Assembly (NCBI GenBank): GCA_947168395.1
Contig: CAMVLT010000005.1
Span: 1-64,000, forward strand
Direction: 5' to 3'
Length of the DNA stretch: 64,000 nucleotides
Origin: an uncultured Prevotellaceae bacterium
GTDB taxonomy: Bacteria; Bacteroidota; Bacteroidia; Bacteroidales; Bacteroidaceae
Positions 34,856 through 44,645 of this stretch are shown one piece after another. Numbering within the stretch: the stretch's first letter is position 1; each line of letters opens with the position of its first letter. A model generated the notes under the pieces. It made no database searches. It worked only from the letters and a program-made list of their open reading frames with translations, and had not been told where the DNA came from. Both the position numbers and the translations under genes were made by a program.

Positions 34856-34990
34856 CACAAAATAGTCTAATAATGGTATTTATTTTATGTTTTTTAAGCA
34901 CAATCGGCAAAATTGGTATATGACTTCCTCACCTGAACGGGTGGACCTCTCGGTTGAGCACTCTCTTTTCAAAAATAGGTTGTGACTTAT

Positions 34991-35030
34991 CAAACACCCA
35001 ATATGCCGAACACTGGCATGTTGGGCGTTT
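34991..35030. other. hairpin in the glycosidase-dnaE divergent region
   Basis: AAACACCCAATATGCC and GGCATGTTGGGCGTTT pair over 16 positions with one mismatch and one G-U pair around a 7-base loop. No gene lies between 34780 and 35109; apart from two promoters this hairpin is the only structure I see. Confidence 0.6.
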
Positions 35031-35096
35031 AGTTGTTCTTGTATTTCACTTAGATTATTTAACGTGTATTCTTTTGGAGGTGTCAGGGAAAAAGCG

Positions 35097-35105
35097 TAAC
35101 TTTGC
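35097..35105 (+). promoter_or_regulatory. -7 promoter element of dnaE
   Basis: TAACTTTGC ends 4 bases before the dnaE ATG at 35110. Confidence 0.6.
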
Positions 35106-35109
35106 AGGC

Positions 35110-38100
35110 ATGGAAGACTTTATACATCTGCACGTACATACATACTACTCTATATTAGACGGCCAGTCGAAAATCAAGAACCTGGTCGACAAGGCCATCG
35201 GCAACGGCATGAAGGGCTTGGCGGTGACCGATCATGGCGACATGTTCGGCATCAAGGAGTTCCACGACTACTGCATAGGGGTGAATAAGAAACGCAAAGA
35301 AAAGGGCGAAGCCCCCTTCAAGCCCATCTTTGGCTGCGAGATGTATGTGGCGCGCAATTGTGCCAAGGAGGTGCACGAGGGCAAGGAGAACATGGGCGGC
35401 TACCACCTCATCGTGCTGGCCAAGAACTATCAGGGGTACAAGAACCTCATTAAGCTGGTCTCGAACTCATGGGTGGACGGCTACTACATGCGTCCCCGTA
35501 CCGACCGTGCCGACCTGGAGCGCTACCACGAGGGACTGATTGTCTGCTCGGCCTGCATTGCAGGCGAAGTGCCGGCCAAGATTCTGAAGGGCGATATGGC
35601 CGGTGCCCGTGAGGCCGTGGAGTGGTATCACAATCTGTTTGGCGACGACTACTACCTTGAGCTGCAACGCCATGAGGTGAAGAACCCGACGCAACGGGCT
35701 AACCGTGAGACGTTCCCCCTGCAGCAGCAGGCTAACAAGGTGCTGATAGAACTGGCCCATGAGTATGGCATCAAGCTCATCTGCACCAACGATGTACACT
35801 TCGTGGACGAGGAGAACGCCGAGGCCCACGACCACCTGCTCTGCCTGTCGACGGGCAAGGACTTGGACGACCCTACGCGTATGCTCTATTCCAAACAGGA
35901 GTGGTTCAAGACCCGTGAGGAGATGAACGAGATATTCAGCGATGTGCCCGAGGCGCTGTCGAATACGCTTGAGATATTAGATAAGGTGGAAATTTACTCG
36001 CTCGACCATGACCCCATCATGCCGTTCTTCCCCATTCCCGAGTCGTTCGGCACGGAGGAGCAATGGCGACAGAAGTTCTCTGAGGACGACCTGTTCCGCG
36101 AGTTCACTTCCGACGAGAACGGCGAGAACCCGCTGCCCCGCGAGGAGGGCGAGAAGAAAATCAAGAAGTTAGGCGGCTACGACAAGATCTACCGCATCAA
36201 GTTCGAGGCCGACTACCTGGCGAAGCTGGCGTATGAAGGTGCCCACCGCCGCTACGGCGAGCAGCTGTCGAAGGAGGTGGATGACCGCGTCCGCTTCGAG
36301 TTGCACATCATGAAGACGATGGGTTTCCCAGGCTACTTCCTCATTGTGCAGGACTTCATCAATTCGGCCCGCGACGAACTCGACGTCTGGGTTGGACCTG
36401 GCCGTGGGTCGGCGGCAGGAAGTGTTGTGGCCTACTGCTTGGGCATTACGAAGATTGACCCGCTGAAGTACGACCTGCTGTTCGAGCGTTTCCTGAATCC
36501 CGACCGCATCTCGCTGCCCGATATTGACACCGACTTCGACGACGACGGTCGTGGCAAGGTGTTAAAGTGGGTGATGGACAAGTACGGCCATGAGAACTGC
36601 GCCCATATCATCACCTACGCTTCGATGGCTACGAAGAACAGCATCAAGGACGTGGCACGTGTGGAGAAGCTGCCATTGCCTGTGTCGAACGCTTTGTGCA
36701 AGGCCATCCCTGACAGGTTGCCTGAGGGAGCGAAGATGAACCTCACCAACGCCATCAAGTATGTGCCGGAACTGCGTGATGCTGAGGCATCGAGCAACCC
36801 TGTGCTGGCCAACACCATCAAGTATGCCAAGATGCTGGAGGGTACCGTCCGAGGTACCGGCATCCACGCCTGCGGCTTCATCATCTGCCGCGACCCTATC
36901 AGCGACTGGGTACCCGTCTCTACGGCGGACGACCCCGACTTCAAGGACACGAAGACCAACTGTACGCAGTACGACGGTCACGTCATTGAATCGACGGGAC
37001 TCATCAAGATGGACTTCCTCGGACTGAAGACGCTGTCGGAGCTGAAGGAGGCCTGCGCCAACATCAAGCTGACACGCGGCATCGACGTCGACCTCGACAC
37101 CATACCCATCGACGACCCGAAGACCTACGAACTGTACCAGCAGGGCCGTACCATCGGCACGTTCCAGTTTGAGTCGAACGGCATGCAGAAATACCTGCGC
37201 GAGCTGCACCCTACGGTGTTCGAGGACCTTATCGCCATGAACGCCCTTTACCGTCCCGGCCCTATGGACTATATCCCCTCGTTCATCGCCCGAAAGAACG
37301 GTCGCGAGGAAATCAAGTACGACATCCCGTGTATGGAGAAGTACCTGAAGGACACCTACGGCATTACCGTCTACCAGGAGCAGGTGATGTTGCTCAGCCG
37401 CCAGCTGGCCGACTTTACCCGAGGCGAAAGCGACGCCTTGCGTAAGGCGATGGGTAAGAAGAAGAAGGACATCGTTGATGCCATGAAGCCGAAGTTCATT
37501 GACGGCGGCAAGAAGAACGGCCACGATCCGGCAATCCTGGAGAAGATATGGGCCGACTGGGAGAAGTTCGCATCCTACGCCTTCAACAAGTCGCACGCCG
37601 CCTGCTACTCATGGGTAGCCTACCAGACGGCTTACCTGAAGGCCAACTATCCTGCCGAATTCATGGCTGCCATCATGAGCCGCCGTCGCGACCAGATAAC
37701 GGAAATCACCAAGCTGATGGACGAGTGCAAGCAGATGGGCATTGACACGCTGGGACCCGACGTGAATGAGTCGTACCAGAAGTTCGGCGTTAACCACAAG
37801 GGGGAGATACGTTTCGGACTGGCTGCCATCAAGGGTTTGGGCGACTCGGCTGCGATGGCCATCATCAACGAGCGCGAGGCTAACGGCCCCTATAAGACCA
37901 TCTTCGACTTTGCCCAGCGCGTGTCGTTTGCCAACGTCAACCGCAAGGCTTACGAGTCGTTAGCGCTGAGTGGCGGCTTCGACTCGTTCGGCATCCGCCG
38001 TGAGGAGTTCTTTGCCACCAATGCCAAGGGCGAAGTGTTCCTCGACACCCTGATACGCTACGGCCAGCTCTATCAGCAGGAGAAGCTACAGGCCCAGAAT

Positions 38101-38823
38101 TCGCTGTTCGGAGGCTTCGACGACGGCATTGAGATAGCCACACCGCCCATCCCAAAGACTGATGACCGCTGGAGCGACATTGAGCGGCTGAACAAGGAAC
38201 GCGACCTTGTAGGCATCTATCTCTCAGCCCACCCGTTAGACGAATTCAAAATCATTCTCGACCAACTGTGCAATACCCGTTGTGGTGAGTTGGCCGAGGT
38301 GCAGGAACTGACGGACCGTGAGACAGTGGTCTTGGGTGGCATCGTGACCGCCATTCGCCAGAAGTTCACCCAGCGGGGCGAACCTTGCGGCTTTATCACC
38401 ATCGAGGACTTCGACGGCTCGGGCGAGTTGGCCCTTTTCGGAGAAAGCTGGGGGAAGTTCAACGGATTGTTTTCTGAGGGAGCATCCGTCTATGTTGAGG
38501 CTAAGATGCTGCCGAGGTTTCAGAATAGCAACGTGATGGACTTGAAGGTACAGAAGGTGGAGTATCTGCAGACGGTTAAAGACAGGAATATCAACAGCAT
38601 CACCATTTCGCTGACCACCGACATGCTGAACGACCAGACGGTGGACGACCTGAACCAGCTGATAGCAGGGCATCCCGGAAAGACAAAGCTGTTTTTCAAT
38701 CTGCGCGACATGGCAGGTAATCATCATGTGTTGCTGGAGTCGAAGAACATGCTGGTGGACGTCAAACATTCACTAATAGAATACATTGAGCGCAACGAGG
38801 CGCTGGATTATAAGATCAATTAA
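35110..38823 (+). CDS. dnaE: DNA polymerase III subunit alpha
   Basis: This is the replicative polymerase, 1237 aa. A PHP domain starts at the N-terminus (FIHLHVHTYYSILDG). The polymerase palm has GPGRGSAAGS and the catalytic aspartates in PDIDTDFDDDGR. A fingers block contains NALYRPGPMDYIPSF, followed by a helix-hairpin-helix region and an OB-fold (VVLGGIVTAIRQKFTQRGEPCGFITIEDFDG) near the C-terminus. The frame is open from 34954, but the match to DnaE begins at the ATG at 35110, four bases after the promoter motif, so the transcript is nearly leaderless. trxA follows after 19 bases. Confidence 0.97.
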   Translation: MEDFIHLHVHTYYSILDGQSKIKNLVDKAIGNGMKGLAVTDHGDMFGIKEFHDYCIGVNKKRKEKGEAPFKPIFGCEMYVARNCAKEVHEGKENMGGYHLIVLAKNYQGYKNLIKLVSNSWVDGYYMRPRTDRADLERYHEGLIVCSACIAGEVPAKILKGDMAGAREAVEWYHNLFGDDYYLELQRHEVKNPTQRANRETFPLQQQANKVLIELAHEYGIKLICTNDVHFVDEENAEAHDHLLCLSTGKDLDDPTRMLYSKQEWFKTREEMNEIFSDVPEALSNTLEILDKVEIYSLDHDPIMPFFPIPESFGTEEQWRQKFSEDDLFREFTSDENGENPLPREEGEKKIKKLGGYDKIYRIKFEADYLAKLAYEGAHRRYGEQLSKEVDDRVRFELHIMKTMGFPGYFLIVQDFINSARDELDVWVGPGRGSAAGSVVAYCLGITKIDPLKYDLLFERFLNPDRISLPDIDTDFDDDGRGKVLKWVMDKYGHENCAHIITYASMATKNSIKDVARVEKLPLPVSNALCKAIPDRLPEGAKMNLTNAIKYVPELRDAEASSNPVLANTIKYAKMLEGTVRGTGIHACGFIICRDPISDWVPVSTADDPDFKDTKTNCTQYDGHVIESTGLIKMDFLGLKTLSELKEACANIKLTRGIDVDLDTIPIDDPKTYELYQQGRTIGTFQFESNGMQKYLRELHPTVFEDLIAMNALYRPGPMDYIPSFIARKNGREEIKYDIPCMEKYLKDTYGITVYQEQVMLLSRQLADFTRGESDALRKAMGKKKKDIVDAMKPKFIDGGKKNGHDPAILEKIWADWEKFASYAFNKSHAACYSWVAYQTAYLKANYPAEFMAAIMSRRRDQITEITKLMDECKQMGIDTLGPDVNESYQKFGVNHKGEIRFGLAAIKGLGDSAAMAIINEREANGPYKTIFDFAQRVSFANVNRKAYESLALSGGFDSFGIRREEFFATNAKGEVFLDTLIRYGQLYQQEKLQAQNSLFGGFDDGIEIATPPIPKTDDRWSDIERLNKERDLVGIYLSAHPLDEFKIILDQLCNTRCGELAEVQELTDRETVVLGGIVTAIRQKFTQRGEPCGFITIEDFDGSGELALFGESWGKFNGLFSEGASVYVEAKMLPRFQNSNVMDLKVQKVEYLQTVKDRNINSITISLTTDMLNDQTVDDLNQLIAGHPGKTKLFFNLRDMAGNHHVLLESKNMLVDVKHSLIEYIERNEALDYKIN

Positions 38824-38842
38824 CCCTTTAACAATAACAATT

Positions 38843-39157
38843 ATGGAAGTACAAATCACAAGCGAGAACTTTGAGAGTCTGAAGAATGGCGCACAGCCGT
38901 TAGTCGTTGATTTCTGGGCAACATGGTGTGGCCCCTGCCGTATGATTGCTCCCATCGTGGCCGAGCTGGCCAAGGAGTACGACGGTCAGATTACCGTCGG
39001 CAAATGCGATGTTGAGGAGAACGACGAGCTGGCTGCCGACTTTGGCATCCGCAACATTCCCACCATTCTGTTCTTCAAGGGCGGCGAGGTGGTCGACAAA
39101 GTGGTAGGGGCCGTCAGCAAGGCCAAGCTCGATGAGAAATTTAAAGCCCTGTTGTAG
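38843..39157 (+). CDS. trxA: thioredoxin
   Basis: This 104-aa thiol-disulfide oxidoreductase of the cytosol has the active site WCGPC at residues 28-32. The cis-proline is in RNIPTILFFKGG. The start at 38843 excludes an upstream extension that overlaps dnaE. It is closely spaced with dnaE (19 bases) and with the next small gene (2 bases), so it probably shares their transcript. Confidence 0.96.
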   Translation: MEVQITSENFESLKNGAQPLVVDFWATWCGPCRMIAPIVAELAKEYDGQITVGKCDVEENDELAADFGIRNIPTILFFKGGEVVDKVVGAVSKAKLDEKFKALL

Positions 39158-39159
39158 TC

Positions 39160-39483
39160 ATGCCGAGTTTTGATGACGAGCTTCGCATGGACGAAGACGA
39201 GAATCGTCGAGAGCTAACCTTTATCCGGGAGCGCCTGCCACAGGAAGTAAAACCGCATTTCAGCGACGACGACCTCTATTACTTGATGGATGCCATCGTA
39301 GACTACTACTACGAGAGCGGCATCCTGGAGTCGGAGGACGACGAGGTGGATATTGATTTGCAGAAAGTGGCCGATGCTGTAACCGAGAAGGCCAAGCGCG
39401 AGGGAAAAAAGAACTACGACCCCGAAGAAGTGTTCTACGTGGTCGAGGCTGACATGGATTTCCAGGAGCAGAACCTGGAATAG
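39160..39483 (+). CDS. conserved acidic small protein downstream of trxA
   Basis: This 107-aa acidic protein (many Asp and Glu) has the pattern FIRERLPQEVKPHFSDDDLYYLMDAIVDYYYESG and a tail YDPEEVFYVVEADMDFQEQ. Proteins of this type occur beside thioredoxin genes across Bacteroidota; no function is known to me. It is convergent with tsaE. Confidence 0.85.
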   Translation: MPSFDDELRMDEDENRRELTFIRERLPQEVKPHFSDDDLYYLMDAIVDYYYESGILESEDDEVDIDLQKVADAVTEKAKREGKKNYDPEEVFYVVEADMDFQEQNLE

Positions 39484-39510
39484 TTTAGAATAAAGAGTTA
39501 AGAATTCAAT

Positions 39511-39921
39511 TTAGAATTCAACCTTCCGGCTTCCGTCCTCCTGCTCGGTGATGCTGACTTTGACGGCATCTTCGGGCAGGAGTTCTTCTATCAGTTCGGG
39601 CCACTCAATCAAGCAAAGCGAACCTGAATAGAAATAGTCCTCGTACCCCATGTCGTAGACCTCCTCCAGTTTCTTGATGCGGTAGAAATCGAAGTGGTAG
39701 ATAGCCTCTTCCGATGGGGTTGTGTACTCATTGACGATGGCAAAAGTAGGCGAGGTGATGACGTCCTTCACACCTAATTCCTCGCAAATAGCCTTGATAA
39801 AGGTGGTTTTGCCGGCACCCATCGAACCGTAGAAGGCAAATACGTGGCGGTCGCCAATCTGGCTGACAAACTGGCGGGCGGCCTCGCCGATGTGCTCAAT
39901 GTCTGTTATCTGGATATTCAT
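39511..39921 (-). CDS. tsaE: tRNA threonylcarbamoyladenosine biosynthesis ATPase
   Basis: TsaE (136 aa) is the ATPase that works with TsaB and TsaD to place t6A37 on ANN-decoding tRNAs. The P-loop is GSMGAGKTTF (about 32-41). SPTFAIVNEY, HFDFYRI and CLIEWPELI are family blocks. It overlaps the 3' end of porX by four bases (ATGA), so the two are translationally coupled. Confidence 0.95.
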   Translation of the reverse strand: MNIQITDIEHIGEAARQFVSQIGDRHVFAFYGSMGAGKTTFIKAICEELGVKDVITSPTFAIVNEYTTPSEEAIYHFDFYRIKKLEEVYDMGYEDYFYSGSLCLIEWPELIEELLPEDAVKVSITEQEDGSRKVEF

Positions 39922-41465
39922 CGTTTCTTTCCTGTTAATGTAATAATAGGTATCATCATTTCCTCTAACGAGATACCTCCGTGCTGGAAGGTGTCGCGGT
40001 AGTAACTGACGTAATAGTTGTAGTTGTTAGGATAAGCAAAGAAGGCATCGCCCGTAGCAAACACGTAGCTGGTCGACAGATTAGGCGACGGCAGCTGTGC
40101 CTTCTGCGGTTCACGGATGACAAAGAGATCCTTCGAGTCGTAGCTCAGGTTCTTGCCCAACTTGTAGCGCAGGTTGGTGTTGGTGTTGCGGTCGCCGATA
40201 ATCTTGACGGGCTTGGTACAGCGTATGGAGCCGTGGTCGGTGGTGACAATTACGCGGTAGTCGGTCTGTGCCAACTGCCGGAAGAAGTCGGCTATCACCG
40301 AATGGCGGAACCACGACAGCGTGATGGAGCGGTAGGCTGACTCGTTGTTGGCCAGTTCACGCACCATGCGGCTTTCGGTTCGGGCGTGGCTCAGCATGTC
40401 GATGAAGTTGAACACCACCACGTTCAGGTCGTTCTTCTGCAACTGGTTGAACTGCTGCATCAGTTTGTCAGCGTCCTGCGAATTGTTGACCTTGTGATAC
40501 GAGAACGTGTTGCGGCGGCGGTATCGGTCCAACTGGGTCTGGATGAGCGGGGCTTCGTTCAGGTTCTTGCCTTCCTCTTCGTCCTCGTCTACCCATAAGT
40601 CGGGAAACATCTTGGCTATCTGGTCGGGCATTAGTCCTGAGAAGATGGCGTTGCGGGCATATTGCGTTGCCGTAGGCAGGATACTGCAGTACAGGTCTTC
40701 CTCAATGTCGAACTGGTCGCTGATTTCCTGTGCCAGCATGCGCCATTGGTCGTAACGGAAGTTGTCGAGCACTACCAAGCATACCTTTTCGTTGGCCGAG
40801 AGGCGTGGAAATATCTTCTCCTTGAATACGCGGTGCGACATCAGTGGGGCGTTGTTGCCGTTTATCCACTCCATATAGTTCTTTTTCACGAACTTCGCAA
40901 AGCCGAGGTTTGCTTCCTCTTTCTGCATCTGTAGCATTTCGGTCATGTTGCTGTCGGTGGAACTGAGCTGCAGCTCCCAATGTACCAACCGCTTGTAGAC
41001 CTCCTTCCAGTCCAGCCACGACTGGCAGTCCATTATCTGCATGGCTATTTGCTGGAAATTCTGCTGGTACTGGCTCTGGGTCACTTCCGTCTCAATCTCG
41101 CGGCGGTGGATGTTCTTCTTCAGCGTCAGCAGTATCTGATTGGGGTTCACGGGCTTGATGAGGTAGTCGGCTATCTTCTGGCCGATGGCCTGCTCCATGA
41201 TGTTCTCCTCCTCGCTCTTGGTCACCATCACCACGGGCAGGGCAGGCTGTAGTTCTTTGATTTTCTGTAGTGTCTCCAGTCCGCTCAGACCAGGCATCTG
41301 TTCGTCGAGCAGCACCAGGTCGAACGACCTTTCGCGGCATTGGTCTATGGCGTCGGTGCCGTTAGATACCGTCACCACCTCGTAACCTTTTTTCTCAAGA
41401 AACAGCAGGTGGGCTCTCAGCTGCTCAATCTCGTCGTCTACCCAAAGCAATACTCCGTTTGTCAT
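39918..41465 (-). CDS. porX: PorX, response regulator with PglZ domain
   Basis: PorX (515 aa) is the response regulator of the PorXY system that controls type IX secretion. The receiver domain (1-120) has DD at 10-11, the phospho-acceptor D54 in LLDEQMPG, and K103-type Lys in DYLIKPVNP. A helical linker (about 125-210) precedes a PglZ alkaline-phosphatase-like domain (KVCLVVLDNFRYDQW; VTTDHGSIR). In Porphyromonas this domain is reported to act on oligonucleotides. porW lies immediately upstream on the same strand. Confidence 0.93.
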   Translation of the reverse strand: MTNGVLLWVDDEIEQLRAHLLFLEKKGYEVVTVSNGTDAIDQCRERSFDLVLLDEQMPGLSGLETLQKIKELQPALPVVMVTKSEEENIMEQAIGQKIADYLIKPVNPNQILLTLKKNIHRREIETEVTQSQYQQNFQQIAMQIMDCQSWLDWKEVYKRLVHWELQLSSTDSNMTEMLQMQKEEANLGFAKFVKKNYMEWINGNNAPLMSHRVFKEKIFPRLSANEKVCLVVLDNFRYDQWRMLAQEISDQFDIEEDLYCSILPTATQYARNAIFSGLMPDQIAKMFPDLWVDEDEEEGKNLNEAPLIQTQLDRYRRRNTFSYHKVNNSQDADKLMQQFNQLQKNDLNVVVFNFIDMLSHARTESRMVRELANNESAYRSITLSWFRHSVIADFFRQLAQTDYRVIVTTDHGSIRCTKPVKIIGDRNTNTNLRYKLGKNLSYDSKDLFVIREPQKAQLPSPNLSTSYVFATGDAFFAYPNNYNYYVSYYRDTFQHGGISLEEMMIPIITLTGKKR

Positions 41466-41500
41466 ATCTTATCACTCATCATTTATCAATGTTCATTTTT
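41464..41500. repeat. ATCATTTATCA spacer repeat
   Basis: The porX-porW gap holds words of the AAATGATAAATG family that recurs at 52021-52057 and 52118-52145. Confidence 0.55.
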
Positions 41501-41517
41501 CATTAGGGCGAAGCCCG

Positions 41518-44418
41518 CTAAAAGAAGTCTTCCCCAAAGTCGAGACCACCGTTTGGCGAATCGTCTTCTTCCTCCTCTTCCTCTACCGGTTCTTCCTCTT
41601 CTTCCGGTTGATCTATAGTTTCAGGGATGGTGAGCAACTGCTCATCACTGATTTGCAATGGCTGGAATGTCTTGCGGTAGAAGTCGTCGTAGTCATCGTA
41701 GCTGAAGCGGGTACCCAAAAGGGCAAGGTTCTGCTGACTGATGACCAGACTTCGGCATTGTCGCAACGTTTCTCCTAAATCGCTTGCGGCGTGCAGCTTC
41801 CGGGCATATTGCAGCGCCTCGTCGTAATTCAGGAAGCCGCTGACCACGATGCGGTGCAATTCGCCGTCTTGCTCTATCTGCAGGTCGAAGTTGCGCACCA
41901 GGAAATTGGTGAAGTTGTAGCGTGCCATCTCAAACAGCAGCTGGTTCTCGTTCAGCGAGTCGGGCTGATAGGCCAGGATGAACAGGAAATTGGTGTTGCG
42001 TTCAGCACTGAGCGTGTCGGTACTGGTGGAATCGTTGCTCGCCATCGTAATGTCACGACGTGACCAGACGTCGCCAAGGTCAAACTTGCCGCCGTGCAGT
42101 TTCCGGCCCTCTTGTACGCCTTTGACAATCATGCCCGCCATTTCGCTTACCTCGCTTTGAGGGTATTTTTCCACTACCTGCTTCAGAAGTTCAACACAGC
42201 CCTGACCGTCGCCTTCGTTCAGTTTGCTCAGTCCGCTGATGAAGAGGAACTTGGGCTGGTTGGCGCCTAACGGGAACCGCTCGGTAGCCAAGACGGCGTT
42301 ACCCTGCGCCTCCTGATAGCGGTTGCTCTTGAAGGCATCGTATGTGGCAGCATAGAGCGAGTCTTCTATGTGTATGCCAAAACGCGAGTTTTCGACGAAG
42401 TGCGGGTCGGACAGTAGGACAGTCCACTGGCTCTCAGGGAAATCTGCCTTCAGATGGCTCAGACAGTTGTCGGCCAACTCCTGCTTTCCCTGTATGGAGT
42501 AGAGCAGGAACAGGTGATACCAAGCTTCGTCCAATTGCGGGAAATCGCCAAAGTTGTTGGTGAGTCTCAGCAGGTGCTTCTCGCTTAGGTTCAGGTTGTT
42601 GAGCTTGTCCTTGAAGATGATGCCAGCGTGGAACAGACCATCCTTGATAATGTCGTTCGAGGCGGCCACCTGGTCTTCGGTGAAGGGTATCTGTGCCAGA
42701 TAATATTCACGCTTATGCGGGTCGTTCGCGGCGCTGTCGGCCTCGGCGGTCTGCTTTCCGCTAATGCTGTCAGCTATGGCGGGAGCTTCCAGGTTTGCCA
42801 GACTGTCCGGACTTTCCGGCGTTTCCTCATTGTTCATGGCCAAGTTCACCACCGTCCTGTTGACGCGGCGCCAGTCGTCGGTGTTCTCGCGTTTGCCCCA
42901 TTGCTTTTGGAAGTTCTGCTTACCCTGATTTACGGCCATGGGATTGTAGAAGTACCATTGGCCGTTGCCTTGTGTAGTAGTTCCTGGTGTGGGGCGGTTG
43001 GGCGTGTTGGTACGGCTGCCTTGGGCACCGCGCTGTGCCAGTTGCTTTTCCACCTCAGCCTCCTGTGCCTTCTCCCGCTCTTCCTTCTCTTTCTTTTTCA
43101 GGGCTTCAATCACGCGGTCGATAGCCTCCAAACGCTTTTCTTCCGGCATTTTGGCCAGTTCCTGCAGCGAGTCTTGCAGATGGATGGCCTCCGTGAAAGG
43201 CACCAGCTCGTCAAGCACTTTAGAGCGGTACGAAAGTTCTTCGTAGTCGGGACGCTCCTTGTCCAGCATACCGATGGCTGAACCGTAGCAGCGCTGGGCA
43301 TCGGCATACTTCTCCATGTCCCAGTAGAGGCCGCCTAACCGCAGGAGCAGTACCCCCTTCTCAATGCCGTTGCGGGTTCCCTTCTCATTGCCTTTCTCGT
43401 AGGCGCCAATAGCGTTTGCCGTGTCTTTTTGCAACAGGTAGATATTACCCATGGCATAGTACACCTGGTCCAGATAGTCTTTGTTGTTTTCGTTGCGGGC
43501 CATGTGCTTCAGCTTGCTGATCATGCCTTTGCTGTTGCTTGCAGCCATGACTTCCGTTTGGGCAATGCGGGCGTTGAACTCCAGTTCGTAGGGGGGATTT
43601 TGGCGTATCACGTGCTGATAGGCTTTGTAGGCTTCCTGCTGGTGCCCCATAGCCGTCTGTATCTGTCCCATGAGGAACCATTCGCGGGCTTTTTGCGTCT
43701 TGCGGTTTTCGTGCTTGATGACTTTACGCAGGTAGGGCAGTGCCTTTTCCAGCTCTCCGTTTCTAACGTAGTAGTTGGCGTATGTGTAGTCCCAGTCTTT
43801 CACTGAGCGTTGGTGCATGGAGTCACGGCTCATATTGCGGATGATGTCCTCGGCATCGTACAGCCAGTCCAGTTCCGTGTAGCTCTTGGCCAGCCAGGCA
43901 CGGGCGATGGAGTTCTGCAGCGGCTGGGTCTGGTAGAGACGGCTCATGTAGCTGAAGGTGGCAGCGGATTCGTCGAAGGCTCCCTTCTGAAACTGTGCCT
44001 TACCCATCAGAAGCCAGGCCTTCCAGATAAAGGGGTTGTACTCCTTGCGGCCCAGCCACTCACGGTCTTTGGCTGTCTTGCGGCGCGATTTGTTCCAGTC
44101 GGGCTTGGCCTTGATACTATGCTGCTTGATGGCCTTCTCCATTTTTTCGATGGCACGGTCGAACTGGCCTTTGCCAATCTCGCGGCTCTGCTTATTGCCG
44201 ACAGGGTAGAGGGGCAGCAGTTCGGTGTAGTTGTCCTTGTTGCCCTTTTCCTTTTCCAACGAACCGTCGATGAAGGCTTGTGAACCGTTGTAGTATGTGT
44301 TGTACCTTGCCGTGAACGAATGCCAGAACCGGCTCTTCGAAGTATTGTTCTTCGTAGAGCACCCCAACGCCAACAATGCTGTGGCAGCCATGATTATCAG
44401 GTGTTTGGTTCTGCGCAT
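41518..44418 (-). CDS. porW: PorW/SprE-type lipoprotein of the type IX secretion system
   Basis: This 966-aa outer-membrane-associated lipoprotein is related to PorW (SprE in Flavobacterium), needed for type IX secretion. The signal peptide has lipobox LALGC. The N-terminal ~430 residues are TPR-rich (FNARIAQTEVMAASN, DYLDQVYYAMGNIYLLQKD, GVLLLRLGGLYWDMEKY). A Lys/Glu coiled coil (about 440-480) precedes a Pro/Thr/Asn linker. More TPR-like helices follow at about 600-780, and the tail is extremely acidic (EEEEEPVEEEEEEDDSPNGG). The start at 44418 is the Met before the signal peptide. Confidence 0.87.
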   Translation of the reverse strand: MRRTKHLIIMAATALLALGCSTKNNTSKSRFWHSFTARYNTYYNGSQAFIDGSLEKEKGNKDNYTELLPLYPVGNKQSREIGKGQFDRAIEKMEKAIKQHSIKAKPDWNKSRRKTAKDREWLGRKEYNPFIWKAWLLMGKAQFQKGAFDESAATFSYMSRLYQTQPLQNSIARAWLAKSYTELDWLYDAEDIIRNMSRDSMHQRSVKDWDYTYANYYVRNGELEKALPYLRKVIKHENRKTQKAREWFLMGQIQTAMGHQQEAYKAYQHVIRQNPPYELEFNARIAQTEVMAASNSKGMISKLKHMARNENNKDYLDQVYYAMGNIYLLQKDTANAIGAYEKGNEKGTRNGIEKGVLLLRLGGLYWDMEKYADAQRCYGSAIGMLDKERPDYEELSYRSKVLDELVPFTEAIHLQDSLQELAKMPEEKRLEAIDRVIEALKKKEKEEREKAQEAEVEKQLAQRGAQGSRTNTPNRPTPGTTTQGNGQWYFYNPMAVNQGKQNFQKQWGKRENTDDWRRVNRTVVNLAMNNEETPESPDSLANLEAPAIADSISGKQTAEADSAANDPHKREYYLAQIPFTEDQVAASNDIIKDGLFHAGIIFKDKLNNLNLSEKHLLRLTNNFGDFPQLDEAWYHLFLLYSIQGKQELADNCLSHLKADFPESQWTVLLSDPHFVENSRFGIHIEDSLYAATYDAFKSNRYQEAQGNAVLATERFPLGANQPKFLFISGLSKLNEGDGQGCVELLKQVVEKYPQSEVSEMAGMIVKGVQEGRKLHGGKFDLGDVWSRRDITMASNDSTSTDTLSAERNTNFLFILAYQPDSLNENQLLFEMARYNFTNFLVRNFDLQIEQDGELHRIVVSGFLNYDEALQYARKLHAASDLGETLRQCRSLVISQQNLALLGTRFSYDDYDDFYRKTFQPLQISDEQLLTIPETIDQPEEEEEPVEEEEEEDDSPNGGLDFGEDFF

Positions 44419-44600
44419 GCTTTTTTCTTCTTCTCTTCCATGAGGCAATGTAACTGGCATGAGCCGTCGTTGGCCGATGTACACGAACTACAGTCGTGCC
44501 CCACCGTTATCTCGTCGTTGCCCCCTTGTAGCCGGGAGGCAATGGCGGCCACGATGCCCAGCGCAATAAGTGCCCCAATAGAAACAACGGCAAAACTCAT
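44397..44600 (-). CDS. Cys-rich small membrane protein overlapping porW
   Basis: This is a 67-aa protein with one N-terminal membrane helix (about 2-23, FAVVSIGALIALGIVAAIASR). A Cys-rich segment CSSCTSANDGSCQLHC (four Cys) follows, then a Lys-rich tail. Its 3' end overlaps the porW start by 22 bases, which suggests translation coupling. I do not recognise the family. The four Cys could bind metal or form disulfides in the periplasm. Real coding is supported by the membrane helix, the Cys pattern and the conserved strand. Confidence 0.65.
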   Translation of the reverse strand: MSFAVVSIGALIALGIVAAIASRLQGGNDEITVGHDCSSCTSANDGSCQLHCLMEEKKKKACAEPNT

Positions 44601-44645
44601 GTTTTATTTTAATAAGGTACGCATATTATTTATGTTATGCAATGT

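Noticed and set aside
36562..37596. 344-aa minus-strand ORF opposite dnaE
   Set aside because: Antisense to an essential, motif-complete gene.
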